Below, piece after piece: positions 1 through 12,014 of a DNA stretch of 64,000 bases; the stretch's first letter is position 1, and every line of letters starts with the position of its first letter. The stretch covers positions 11,116,001 through 11,180,000 of the forward strand of contig NC_135155.1 of the NCBI RefSeq assembly GCF_050948215.1, written 5' to 3'. This DNA is from Halictus rubicundus. Its lineage: Eukaryota; Arthropoda; Insecta; Hymenoptera; Halictidae. Below the pieces are notes generated by a model. That model did not search any database. It had not been told where the DNA came from and was given only the letters and a program-made list of their open reading frames with translations. The translations under genes and the position numbers were made by a program.

Positions 1-2746
1 CCTTGTCTATTTCATTGGTTTTCAATTGGCGTCAACTCAAGGATAAAAATCTACCGTATTGTTGGTGATAAATTGATTTATATTATGCAAGCTGTTCCGC
101 CACGAGTCTTCAAATTGCGCGGGACCGTGAGTTAGTATACAAAGGATGCTGAATAGTCGAGGCGGCGTTTAAGAGGAGGAAGATTAATAAGCCCCGTTAT
201 TAATACGTTTGTAAATAGCGGCTCGCGACGCTCGCGATGAAATGCCTTGTTAGATTAAAGTCGCGTTATCCGGTCGCAACTCCGAAACTCTCGTTACACC
301 GGACAGTCGATCCCCCGCAAAACAACTGAAAAGGCGGAAAGATCAACAAAAGCCCGATCAAGTCTTCTCCGGGTGAAAACGTGAGGACAGCTGGATCCCG
401 CACGAGGATACCGGAATTATATCACACTTGAGGAAGAGGGACGGCTGAAAAGGCAGCGAGCGATTCCCCGGTGCTCGTCTCATTAATCAGTATCAAGTTG
501 TCCGCGTCAGTCTTTGAAAGACGCGGCTTACCAGTCGGCGATCCCCGTCGTCCCGCGAGGAAAACTCCGATCTACGAAACCGGGGTTGGAGAGGGTGCGA
601 GAGATAGCAAAGTGGGGAGGGGTGGGAGGGGAAAGAGGCAGAGGACGTGTTCAGGATTAGGCTCGTTTCTGACTGTGGAAAGGTGTAAACGCTTCGCCGT
701 GGGACCAGGGACGCGGCATTCCACTATGGCTATGCATAAACGGTCGGCATGGTCCGCGCCGCTGCCCTCTCAAGAGGAGTAGTAAATTATCACCATAATA
801 ACCCCATGGAAGCGGATTGGATTTCTCACACAGTCTCTCTTTCGTTCCCTCGGCCTGTCTCTATTTCTCATTCGTCCGTCTACCCGGCCGGCCGCCTCCT
901 ACGCCGAGAGGATAGGAGGACGGGAACCCTCTCTCACCGCCACCGTTTACGCTATCCGCGGTGTTTACACGCGGCGGCGGTTTTATGGGAATGTTAATGG
1001 GTGACATTCCACCCTCCGGACGGCACTGGATGGCGAGCCCAACCTGTCCACCGCCGATGCTCGTCATTTCATGGCGAGTTTGTTTCACGACCGCTGCCGA
1101 TTACCAGCCGACCGATCATCGCCTCACTTTCATAAGAATATCCACTTCACTGTTGTTCCACGTACAGTACTCTTTCTCTCTCTCTCCCAATAGCTCGGCA
1201 TACGGGCGCTGCAGAGGAGTATTTATCCAGGAAATCACCCCACCAATTGCTCTCAATAGGAAAACTCTTCGTGGGAAATAAACTATCAGCAGTTTGCGAG
1301 AGGATGCGAAAATCATTGAATTCTATTTCATTCTACGTTTTACCGGTCGGAGTCGAACGGTCGTAATCTACTTGGAGGCTTAACGAAGTATTTCCAGTCA
1401 GACTTCATTTCCCTATGTTTCTTGAGACATCTTCGAAACGTAAATATTCAACTAAGAATTCAAGCTTATTACTGCATTCCAGCGAAATATTTATTCAAAG
1501 AACCTTCCTTTATAACGAAGCCGAAGACACTCAAATAAATACTGCATAGTAGCACGCTTGGCTACGGGTTGAAGTAGAATATGTTTACCCGAGTCAGAAG
1601 ACTACACTGATTTACCCGCGTACCTATTCGACATATTTACACACGGGTATCGTGATTTCTAACAAACTCTTATCGGAAAAACGCGCGCATTGTTCAAGAA
1701 TTTTTATAAACTCCGTAATCCGTGATTTTGCACTAACTTTGTACTTAGTTTTAACCCTCACTCCGTGAACCAAACCGTAAACCATGGTCAATGGGTGCAA
1801 ACCTTGAAAAAAAGAAAATAGAAAAATTTTAGTAACATCTTCAAACCTTCTGAATCGATATTAAAACAATAGATTTAGCAATAGTTTGTTGCACTTCTCA
1901 ATTTCACTGAGTGACATAGAAAAGTACGGTTTCGCGTGCTCGGTGACATGAAAAATGAGCGACAGTGTCCCGGCGATTATATTTTTGCACTTTCGATCGT
2001 TCGTTCTGGATTTTTCGAAGGATTCTGCGCGCATACCGTGGAATCCATCGGCGCGAATGCGAACGCCGCGAATTAGCTTGGCACGTTGGAACAGGCGATA
2101 AACTTCAATTAGACGACGCGGCCTCTGCTCTCCCCCCTCCCCTGTCCCTTTTCTACAATTCCATCTTGGCTTCTTCACGATGCATATCGACGCAACAACT
2201 CGCGCGCGTGGAGCGCGTGCTCGCGGATGCAGAACGGATTTAAGGGCCGTTCGCAGTCGGGGATCGCCTAGACTATGAAGCAATTATACGGTTCTACGAA
2301 TTCTGTGCACGATTGTCAACAGCCTCGTAACTCCTTGTCAGGGTTGGGCCTCCTGCTTCGTCCAGAATTCTCCTCCTCTCCGCGGAGAATAGCACAGTTG
2401 ATTTTAGCTCCGCCATAAACACGTCCCCGTTCTCCGTAAATTCCTTTGAATTTGTATCACCGGTTTTTCGAAAATCTCGCCATCGCAGGAACCGGCAACG
2501 TAAGTTTATTAGAGCTCGTCGCAAACTTGAATATTTACTACGTGCAGGGCGATTAGAGTTTATACGAAAAGCCGATTTTCGAATTCTAGTATTTCCAAAA
2601 ACCCGAGTGAACCGGATTTGAATAAAATCTACTTGAGTTGCAAACATACAATTTCATTGTGCACGTAACGAGAGATCGGCACAGATTGTCTATTTTGCCC
2701 ATGGTTGAAGACTTCGACACATCATTTAGTTCTCGTCTTCAAAAGG
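1..2746. other. Gene-free stretch
   Basis: Mixed composition, with short frames only and no conserved protein or RNA seen. Confidence 0.6.
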
Positions 2747-2750
2747 TTAA

Positions 2751-2958
2751 CCCCGTTGCCGCGTAACAACGAATCAGACTAGCGACGAAGATTTCGAACA
2801 GAGTCAACTAAACATGAAAGTCACTCCTTTCTTTTAGGTCGGCATAAAATTCTATTCCGTCATACCGAACAACGAAGTGTTTACGTAAACGTCGACGTGG
2901 AATACACAAAAATTCACGGCGATTCTTGTAGCCGCGAAGAAGATCGTACGGCAAGGGG
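2751..2958. mobile_element. piggyBac-type TTAA MITE
   Basis: TTAA (2747-2750), then CCCCGTTGCCG at the left; CGGCAAGGGG, then TTAA (2959-2962) at the right. 208 bp, no coding capacity. The terminal repeat is short and imperfect. Confidence 0.65.
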
Positions 2959-3225
2959 TTAATTCGATTCAGTCGATCGCGAATGATGTTGGAGTGGGAG
3001 GAGGGGAGGAGGTATCGCGGAGGGTGAAATTCTTGGAAAAGCCGCGATAGGGGGAATTGAATGCTTATCGCGGCTAGCTGCTGTAAGTGGTTGCTCGCAG
3101 CCTAAGCTCGGCCGCGCATATGGCCGGGCTTGTCTGTTAGCGGCGATGCCGTATCTCCTTCCATCTCGTTTCTTCCGTCGTTGTAATTGCGAACTCTCGC
3201 GGCACTCTCGAGGGCCGCGCCGCAG

Positions 3226-3288
3226 ATGAGTTATACTGGCGGCGCAGGGACTCGCACGGTGGGCCCCGGTGATGGGCCCGGTACCGAG
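3226..3288 (+). CDS. Candidate distal first coding exon (21 codons) in a GC-rich patch
   Basis: An ATG at 3226 opens 21 codons rich in Gly and Thr (begins MSYTGGAGTRTVG) up to a good donor, GAG then gtgagac, at 3289. The donor leaves phase 0, which fits the phase-0 acceptor at 39334. An in-frame TAA at 3184 makes this the first ATG of its frame. The patch around 3.1-3.4 kb is unusually GC-rich and free of repeats, like an insect CpG-type promoter. Against it: a 63-base open stretch in GC-rich DNA is not rare, the context before the ATG is weak, and the implied intron is 36 kb. Treat it as a hypothesis. Confidence 0.25.
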
Positions 3289-3571
3289 GTGAGACTGTTC
3301 ACCGGTCCTGACACCTGACGGCCAGCGGCCAGAAAGGGGATCGGAGCCGCGCTAAGTGCGCCAAGCCGCTCCGCTCCGCGCCGGCTCCACACCGTACGCG
3401 CGAATACCGCGATTTATTTCCGCACGCGTAATGCTCGTCGGTGATTTATCGGCCTACCTGCCCCGAGAAAATATCACTAATTAGCTACCGGGATTAATCG
3501 GGACACGCGATTGTGTCGCCGTCGCCGGACCGGGAATTCTCTATATATGTCGCCGAGGCCTGGACGATAAA

Positions 3572-3684
3572 CGGCGCGGAATTATCCCCACTACCGCAGG
3601 GTATACCCCGTGAGGGGTCGCCAAACTCGAGAGTCCTCGAACACCGAGGAGTGTAAACATAACACGGCTCGGGTATGTTACACG
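3572..3684 (+). repeat. 113-bp dispersed repeat, copy 1
   Basis: CGCGGAATTATCCCCACTAC through ATAACACGGCTCGGGTATGT. An inverted, well-matched copy lies at 28597-28709 and a diverged one at 11731-11845. It contains the hairpin-like GTATACCCCGTGAGGGGTC. Confidence 0.7.
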
Positions 3685-6600
3685 TGCCGGGGGAAATGAC
3701 GTTTGATAAACTTAATTCAAATATTTCGTATAATTAACACGTTGACTGCCACGTCACCCGTATGTGGGTGACGGAATTTTTTGTCCAGGTTTTAAAACGA
3801 ATTTTTACGTTGATATGTTCATTGTACCAAACTTGATTAGGATCTGTAACATGCAAGAAAGTTGGAGGATTACTCAGTATCATACATTGAATTTTTTGCA
3901 TGTTTTATTTCATTAAATAACTTACTTTGATTTTATGGAATTTTTGGGGTTTCCAGTTCGGCGATTAAAGTGTTCAAAAACAAAAATGTACAATTCTCGC
4001 AGCCTGTATGTAAGGTGTCCCACGATGGATGATGGGAACAAAAATCAATCAAAAAGGAAGAATATTTTTGTCCAATTCCAACTTCTGCATCTTATAGATG
4101 TGGTACAATTTATTAATTTTGTCTGTTAATCAGTGAGTTGATGTCCCTAAACGCGCGTTTTTTTCTCTCAGCAGACATTTTTCCCAACGGCTTGTCTCGA
4201 GACATACCAAGTTTTCATTTTTTTTCCCCCGTGGCGAGCGAGCGGTTCTGGCAAAAGAGCAAACAAAACGCGCGGGAATAAGATTTCCCTTTCAACGAGA
4301 CACGAGCGTGTCCGGTTCTATAACGATTGTGCGGACGATCCACGGTTGAAAAGAGCACGGTACGCTTCGTCTTTATTACGAACAATGCCTCCGCGAGAGG
4401 TTTATTATCCTCGTTCGTTTGACGCGCGGGGCGCACACGCGCGAACGGGAACACGCACACATCGTTGCAGGCGCGTGTGAGCTCGCGCGCAGGGCAAAGG
4501 ACGTGCCTCGCAGTGATTACTTTCGCAGAAAGTCCAGATAAGCAAATCAAGAGTAACAAAAGGAGAAACGTCGGGGCCGTATCGATAATCATTCGATTTC
4601 AATGCGGTGAGATAGGCGGCCCCCCTCCTTCTCCTTTTATACGGGGACCGCTATCAACGCGCACCACTGTCCGTCCATGCACGACGAGAACAAAGAGCAA
4701 TGTATACTCAGGGACGAATTGTGCTTCAGTTGACGCGCAGTGTATGTTGGTCAAGTAGGAGACTTCGAGTCGTAATGATCTAGCTTCGGCATCACCGTTT
4801 TGCCCCCCTCTGGCTAACAGAGCGCGCACGCATGAATATTCATACGCACGCGTCAAGGATTACCGACTGCCATTCTACTGGTAACAAGGACGCGGTGGCA
4901 ATTCGACTTTTTCGTTATTGTCGTTAAAGGATGCGTTCCTCTTTTTTGTATGGTGTACACCGCGGTACAAACGACCGGTGCAGTCACGAAGGATAGTCGT
5001 CGGTCTATCGATCTCGCGAGTTGCAATCGTCTCGTGCTACCGTATCTTGTTGTTATTATCATTATTATTTATTTGTTTGTCGACGATCGTTGTCCCTGTC
5101 GGTATTTGACTCTTGCTAGCTGCACGTGCTCCATTTTTCTCAGTCGTTTAAAAAGACTGTAATTATACTCCGAGGTTTTATAATTGCTGCTTTTTGTACG
5201 ATCTGTTCGTGTTTATGATGCACAATTGGTATTTCGATTCTGCTACAGTAATGGTATATAATTTTGTACTTGTTTTCTCTCTGTTACGTTCGTGCCATTT
5301 TCCGAATCGAATTTCCAGTAAATGTTTAAATGTACGAAATGTACGATTGTATAACTGCTCTTTTAACGTTAAACATACCACGGGCGGTCAAATTGACCTT
5401 TTCAAACTTCTGCGTACAATTTCGCACATACAGCATTATTACGGCGCTATTTAGCTTTACGACTTTTCTTAAAGTATGTATACAATGTATTTTTCTAATG
5501 TATCTTCCAATGTCCTAAAATGTTGATTCGCAAACAAAAAGTCTGCCCTTGAAACTAGCTCTACACAATATGCCAACAAACTCCAAGATTTTTTAACGAA
5601 ACACAATTTAAAATACTGACAAGCCGAAATCGGACATTTATTCGGAATAGAAATTTCGTACGGCGTACGATGTGTAGCGATTCGAGGGGGAACAATGATG
5701 CTGCGAAGAAGGAAAGGCCTCGCGGCCCATCAAAAACCGGCGACAGCCTCGTAAAACATGATACACTCGGGGACGAACAGTAATTACGACTTTCACCAAA
5801 AGCCGAGGGTACCAATTAATCCTTCCTAGGAGGAATGTAGATGCACAAGAACGAGCTACATATCATCTGATTTATAATGCCGCGCACTAAAAGGCATTCG
5901 CCCTAGGAAGCGCGTTCTAATTGGAGGTATGTTTTTCCCGATCGGGGTCGCCGATGTAACGCGCGGCGAGCACACGCGTCCCGTACATGCGCGGACCGGA
6001 ATTTATGCCCGGTTATGTCGTGTGTTTTAAGGGATCGTCGCTCGACCGTAATAATTTACGATCGGTAAACCGGAAAAGATGGAATAACGCGTGTGTAACG
6101 TCGACGTCAGCGTCAGTCGTTCGCTCCTGATTAACTGGGCCGGTGAACTCGTCGCCGCCTAAAGCGGACATCTGTATTTCTGCATTACCTCGGAACGGTC
6201 CCCGTGCCCCGCCAGCCCGATCCTCTAATCGCCTATCCACGCTTCAAGGATAAATCAATTTATAATTGATAAAATTACAACCGTTACACAGTGCCGAGGT
6301 ATATCCCCGCGTTGAGAGACAGGAGCCATCAATCCTCTAAATTGAACGCCGTCGATTCGCAACGTGCACAACCCTCTAAGTCGACGGTAAAACTTTCAAA
6401 ACTGGAATCTATCTAACGCCTACACACGTGACTAATTTTATTCTTCGACCGGTCTATAACTTCTGCAACGAACGTAGGTAAATACCTCGCCGAATGCTAA
6501 ACACCCCGTATTAATACGTTCCCTGCAGTCGAGCATGCCACAATAACGCATCTGTCGGTTAATAGGCATCGAAACGTTAATTTTATGACACAGCCGTCGT

Positions 6601-6906
6601 CAATGAGCGATTTGAAAATCTACCGCGATACGAGGATCTCTTATTCACAATTTAATTGGTTCGGTTTATACGTTCTGTTGTTGCGGTCTCCACCCAGAGT
6701 TATTTATTGGATTCTCCCTCCTCGACTGCAGAGGCCAATTTGGTTGCTTCATTTCTGAGCGCGCGTGTTTACACTTCTCGGGAACTACAAGGTCTAGGAT
6801 CTCTTAGAATTTGTGTGTTTTCGATCAAGTAACGCAGTCATATAGCCATTTCCTCAACAGAAACACCTTCAGCCTTTCAAGGCTTTGAAATTTTTTATTA
6901 AAATGT
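3685..6906. other. Gene-free stretch
   Basis: No exon recognised. A hairpin (CACCCGTATGTGGGTG, about 3757) follows a TTAA and may mark the end of a decayed TTAA element. Confidence 0.6.
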
Positions 6907-7211
6907 ATTAGGTCGTCCCATAAGTTCGTGCCGTGGATATGTTTATATCGTTCGCCATTGAAGAGTATTTTAATGGAAGACCGCGGAAATTTTATAGTGA
7001 CGGTATGGTGTGTTTGGCAGAAAGGTCAGAAGAGGTTGTGGAATTTAATTTAAATGGTACAAGAGTAAACGGCTCGAACTTATGGGAAGACCTAATAATT
7101 AACTCCTTGCACTTTTTTGTAATTCATAATTTCCTAAAAAAAGAAGAAAATTTATATCTATTTTATGCCTATATGTTCTTCAATAGCTGTGCATTAACAA
7201 CGCCAAAATAG
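6907..7211 (+). pseudogene. Mariner-family transposase relic with one terminal repeat
   Basis: At 6907 the sequence TTAGGTCGTCCCATAAGTTC resembles the terminal repeat of insect mariner elements. It runs almost directly into a frame (6933-7211) whose middle, EEYFNGRPRKFYSDGMVCLAERSEEVV, resembles the C-terminal end of mariner transposases (consensus about FYxxGIxxLPERWxxVI). The catalytic DDD part is absent, so this is an internally deleted, inactive copy. The second terminal repeat is not visible after 7211. Beyond about residue 40 the frame no longer resembles transposase. Confidence 0.6.
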
Positions 7212-7405
7212 AATTTTATTTCGGTGTAAAGGAAATTAATAATATACATATTTATTAGATTCTGTTCAGAATCTTCATCACGAGCATGACTCGATATTGT
7301 AGGACAAGGGGTTAAGAAACTGGAAACTTGTTGGAAAAAGTGTGTGGAATGGTTGCTATTTGAATTGGAAACATTTTGTTCCCAGAAATGTCCATTGAAA
7401 ATTAA

Positions 7406-7646
7406 CCCTTTGCACTCGAGTGGTGACTCTGAAGCACCACTAGATATTGTTGTGGCATTATTTCAAAGAAATTAGAAAAAATATTACAAAATATTTGTTA
7501 CATTACAAAATTTCTATTTAACAGATTACTAAACGTTTAAATATTATATGTAGAAATCGGATCAGTTTCGTATGAATAAAATGAAAATATTGTAAGACGG
7601 AAGAAAAATTTAGTTTTAGATTGAAAATAGCGCCGGGTGCAAAGGG
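7406..7646. mobile_element. piggyBac-type TTAA MITE
   Basis: TTAA, then CCCTTTGCACTCG at the left; GGGTGCAAAGGG, then TTAA at the right (duplications 7402-7405 and 7647-7650). 241 bp, AT-rich interior, no frame. Confidence 0.75.
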
Positions 7647-10434
7647 TTAATGGGAAAAATCGGACATTCCATATGTTACAGTCTAATGTTCCATGGATTT
7701 TTCCAGAAATTATAGTCTGTTGAACGGGTTAGAGGACAAGGGTGCGAGTTGGCGAACGAATCGGCGAGCGCGATGAAACGGGGAAAAAGAATTTTCGGTG
7801 TGCCGTGGTTGTCGAGGCACGACCGGCCGTTTTTTTCGCGGGCCGATCGATCTAGTCAACTCGATCCAGTTACCTTTTCCAATCTAGATGGAATTCGATC
7901 CTTGGTTATAAATAGGACGACCGAGAGTGAAGGTACACCAACACTACGAACCGGCGGACAGTGGGCAGCGGCTGCAGCGGGCGCGCGCACCTCGCCAACC
8001 TGCAAGATAGCCGATACAACTCGCACGCAGCGGTTTAACAACCGGGTCAGTGTTTTTCGCTCTAGTTGTGTTGATATGTATAATCTTAGTAATTATATAC
8101 CACCACCGGTGAAGATTTACCCGACGGTACGGTTTACCGAGGGAAATACGGGGAACGAGGTATCTCCACATTTTATTCCGTGCGCCAATCACAGCTGATT
8201 AGCACCGACTGTTATTTCTCGGCCTAGCGGGGAGAAAAGCAACGAGAAAATATCTCGCTCGAGCAAAAAGACCCGTACCCCGTTCGATGGTTCACTTCTA
8301 CGTGTCCGAGACGAAATAAATATGTTGTTAAAGGGTGGAAGAGTAGAATTGCTCGCGGCGGCAGGCCGTTGCGTTGCTGGAACTCTACCGAAATAATTGT
8401 CCTGGGGATCGGGGCCGATTATCGTACTCGTTAAGCCGACAAACGAGCGCCGCTACAGGAATTACGATTCGTCCTAGCCGATATTATCGAATGATAAGGT
8501 TTAATGATTTCGGCGTAACTAATTTTCCAACGATTGTTCCGCCGGATTCTCACGGAAACTGCTTTCATTACCCGGCAGACATCGTCAGTTGCTAGGAACG
8601 AGAGTAGAATGGAACTCTCGCGAAAATATAACAAAGAGACAAAAGAGAATCAGAGAAATTGTCGGAATGTACATTATGTAATTATGATTAGACTGCCGGA
8701 TCTTTATGAAAATGTTCTGTGGAAGTTGCAAAAGATGGGAGCCAGATATTTAACTTTTTTTACCTAATAATTATTATCAAGAGCTTTAAAATAAACGGAG
8801 ATTCGTCGTTGGTTCAAACCGAAATTTAGCGCGCCAATATTTTTTGGACGCACTGTACGCCATCGGTTTCGAGTGCGTTAAGCTGTCGCAACACGTTTCT
8901 TCGATACAATTCGTGAGGTCGGTCGACACGGATTTTTGCATCGAAAAGGAAGACACACGCGCGCGAGCTCGCTATTGAAAAAGAGGGAGATCTCCCATGA
9001 GTGAATGTAGTAGGATGTTATATAACCCGCGTACGCTCGTTAGGCCTGATTTTATATGACCGTTGCCGCGAGTGAAAGTCGGGCGGGTCGAAGAACTGAG
9101 ATAAAAAGGGGGGCGATTTCACGTGACGCGAAATTCGCGCGCGTGCAATTATCAACGCGTGCAGGATGTGACGTGTGGATATCTCCCCGAAATAAATCCA
9201 TTTGCTCTCCCTTTCGACTGAACTCTCGGTCGTTTAGTGCTTCAATCGCGGTCAAGCAATTTAATATTACACTATCGCTAGTCTGCGAAACCGTTTGCCA
9301 GTTATCAAATTATAGAATCATTCGGAAAAAATGTATTTTTTGGGGTACACAGGTTTCCGCGTGTGTTACCTCAATTAACCCTTTGTTAACACTGTCGGAA
9401 GCCTAATAATAGGCTTTTCGGCGACTCAACCGTGTGTAGGAGAAGCTCAATCATTTTCTGTTAAATAATAATTTCAGAGGAAGTTGGTATATTGTATTGA
9501 TTCTAAAAGTTTGTTTACTTTTTGACAACGTATTGAGAAATGCTCAACCGTTGGTCCTTGATTTAAAAAAAAAAAACTGTGGAGAGTAATGTACACAATG
9601 CCGACACTAACGACGTAAGACAATAGACATTTCATAACATATATACAACGCAGATCAGCAATACAATTCCCATGCGTCCTACCGGAGTCAGTCTTGTAAA
9701 CAAAAACAAAAACGAACAGTCTGGTAAAGTATTAACATGCATTTTTATTATTGACCAAAATAAAGAGTAAATCCTAAAAAAACTGCCAATAAATAGCATT
9801 GAAAATATTTGTCCCATAGAGTTGAATTGTGTATCAGAGTTTCGAAAACTAGAAATAGAGAAAAATACGTACCTATTTTTGGTTATTGAAATAGTTACAT
9901 TAACTGTTCGCGGTATTTACGCGAGTGTAACTTCGCAACGTTGTCTCTGAACAGAGAGGTTCTTATTTCTGCGATAAACAGATTGCGGAGCTGAAAATAT
10001 CGGTACGCGGATCTGGTACGCCCGGCGGGTATTTCGAAGAATTTGCAACATGCTTTCGAAGATTCTACCCTGTGTGGACGTTAACGCACGAGCGAAAGGT
10101 ATAATCAGCATACGGCGTGGTCTTGCGCCGTATCATGTAAATGTTGCAAATGCTTTTCGATGTCTCACGAGCGGAAGTGGCATGGTTTTTCTGCGGCCCG
10201 GGTACACAGCGACGGTAGTCTTGCGCTGGCGGAGAAGCGTGCGTGCCCGTACTCCATTAAGTCTTTAAGCAATAGAAAGCATGAAACTATGAATTAGAAG
10301 CGAGCAGGCAGGCCTACCGGCGGAAATACCGCTGGAACACCACCTGCCACACGATCCCGGTTAATGGATTTGCAAAGCGCCAATTATATTTCCGATATAG
10401 AAGTAGGAACGAGCGAACCCGCGGACACGGGATG

Positions 10435-10480
10435 AGACGAGACGAGCCGAGCCGAGCTGAGCTGAACCGAGCCGAGTCAC
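10435..10480. repeat. (AGCCG)n short tract
   Basis: GACGAGCCGAGCCGAGCTGA and variants, about 45 bp. Confidence 0.85.
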
Positions 10481-11672
10481 GGCCTCGAGGCGCGTCCGCG
10501 AGCGCGCGACTTCGCCGTGGCCACGGCCGTGCGGTCCCAGTAGCTTCTGAGAGAGCGCTCCTCGTGGGAAAATTGGCGATTTCTCATGCCGAGCAAAACC
10601 CTGATACCTAAGCCTTTCTTTTGCGTGTCGACCGGCCGCGGATTACCGAGGACGTTTTGATTTATTCTCCCCGTCCCTTTTGTGCCGCGTGCGCGCGCGC
10701 TGTTACAACGCAAATTTTCTTTATAACGCCAGGGCTAGAATGCCTTCTACGCCGAACGCGTTTCGCGCTGGAATGCGGCTGAACAGAACAGCCCCCCGGT
10801 TACAGGGTGATCGAGTTTTTGCTAAAACCGTATTTTAGATTGGTGTGCCTCTCTCCAATCTGGTACCTCCGTTTCTCAAATGTCGAACGCGTTCCTGACT
10901 TTCGATACCGGCCGACACAGCAGAATTTTGTTTTCAACTTTTAAAACGCCGATGACCTCTTCAATATTGGACCGTACGATTTCGATTTCTTTCAGAAGTT
11001 AGAACAATTAGTTTACCACATGACGTGAAAAAGAATTTTTGTCTAAATCGCAATTGACCGGAATCACAGGGAGAATACTAAAAGTTGTTGTTTACAACTT
11101 TTTCATCTGGGCCTATATTGAAAATTTAAAAAATATGTGTTGAGAATAATTACTGTGAAGCAGTTGGTATGAATGGATTGGTACGACTGTGCGGTATGGG
11201 TTGGTATGAATGAATGATATGGATTGGTACGAGTGAGCGGTGTAAGTTGGTACGAGTGAGCGAAGTTTGAAAGAGTGTGCAGAGAGTGAAGTTGGCGGGC
11301 TTCTGGCGTTTGAACGGTGTGAAAACGTGATCGAGGAAAAGGCTACTTAAATAAAGCGGTTACATTATTATAATATTAAGTCTTTGTTTTTTTACTTTTA
11401 TGTATCTGTAAATAATAAATAACCTTTATAAAGCAACAATATGGCTTGTATATCTGTGTCAACTATACATATTCTGAGAATTCCGACGATTGCCAAATTC
11501 CGCTACGCAACAGCTTCCCCCTCCGTAGCAGCACTAACTTCGGTAGCCAATCAACCCGTACACTGGCTGTCGAATTTTTCATTGCGGGAAAATTCCTCGA
11601 GTATAGTTAATCTTGACAGTCTTCAACAAGTCTTCATCACACAATCTTCATCATACGATCTTGAACCAAGAA

Positions 11673-11744
11673 CAGTAAAGTCTTGATGTAAGCCGAACTG
11701 AGCTACACGATCTTAGTCACTCCGCCTATCCCCTCCGCTGGGGG
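11673..11744. mobile_element. Half copy of the 97-bp MITE family
   Basis: CAGTAAAGTCTTGATGTAAG through the CTACACGATCTTAGTCA block matches the reverse strand of the element at 53863-53959 for about 70 bp, then breaks. The right terminal repeat is missing and a different repeat (11731-11845) follows. Confidence 0.65.
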
Positions 11745-11845
11745 GCATACCCCGCGAGGAGCCACGAAGCTCGAGCTGCCATGGTCGCCGAGCAGTATAA
11801 AATGTAAACATGCCGCGTAATCCGATACCGGGTCAGGTATATCGG
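11731..11845 (+). repeat. 113-bp dispersed repeat, diverged copy 3
   Basis: Shares GGCATACCCCGCGAGGAGCC, the AAGCTCGAG block and TGTAAACAT with copies 1 and 2. Joined to the half MITE at 11673-11744. Confidence 0.45.
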
Positions 11846-11947
11846 TGTGACCACTACTGATCTATTATGACCAAACTGTAATCACTAAAACTATAATAAC
11901 GTTTACGTGGATCCATGGAAATTTCGAGTCGCAAATGGCAGAACGGC

Positions 11948-11950
<3 letters not shown>

Positions 11951-12011
<61 letters not shown>
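11951..12011. repeat. (GA)n microsatellite
   Basis: About 60 bp of uninterrupted GA. Confidence 0.97.

Positions 12012-12014
<3 letters not shown>

Noticed and set aside
3755..4135. Possible TTAA element starting TTAACACGTTGACTGCC
   Set aside because: No inverted partner end could be found on the right, so it is not listed as an element.
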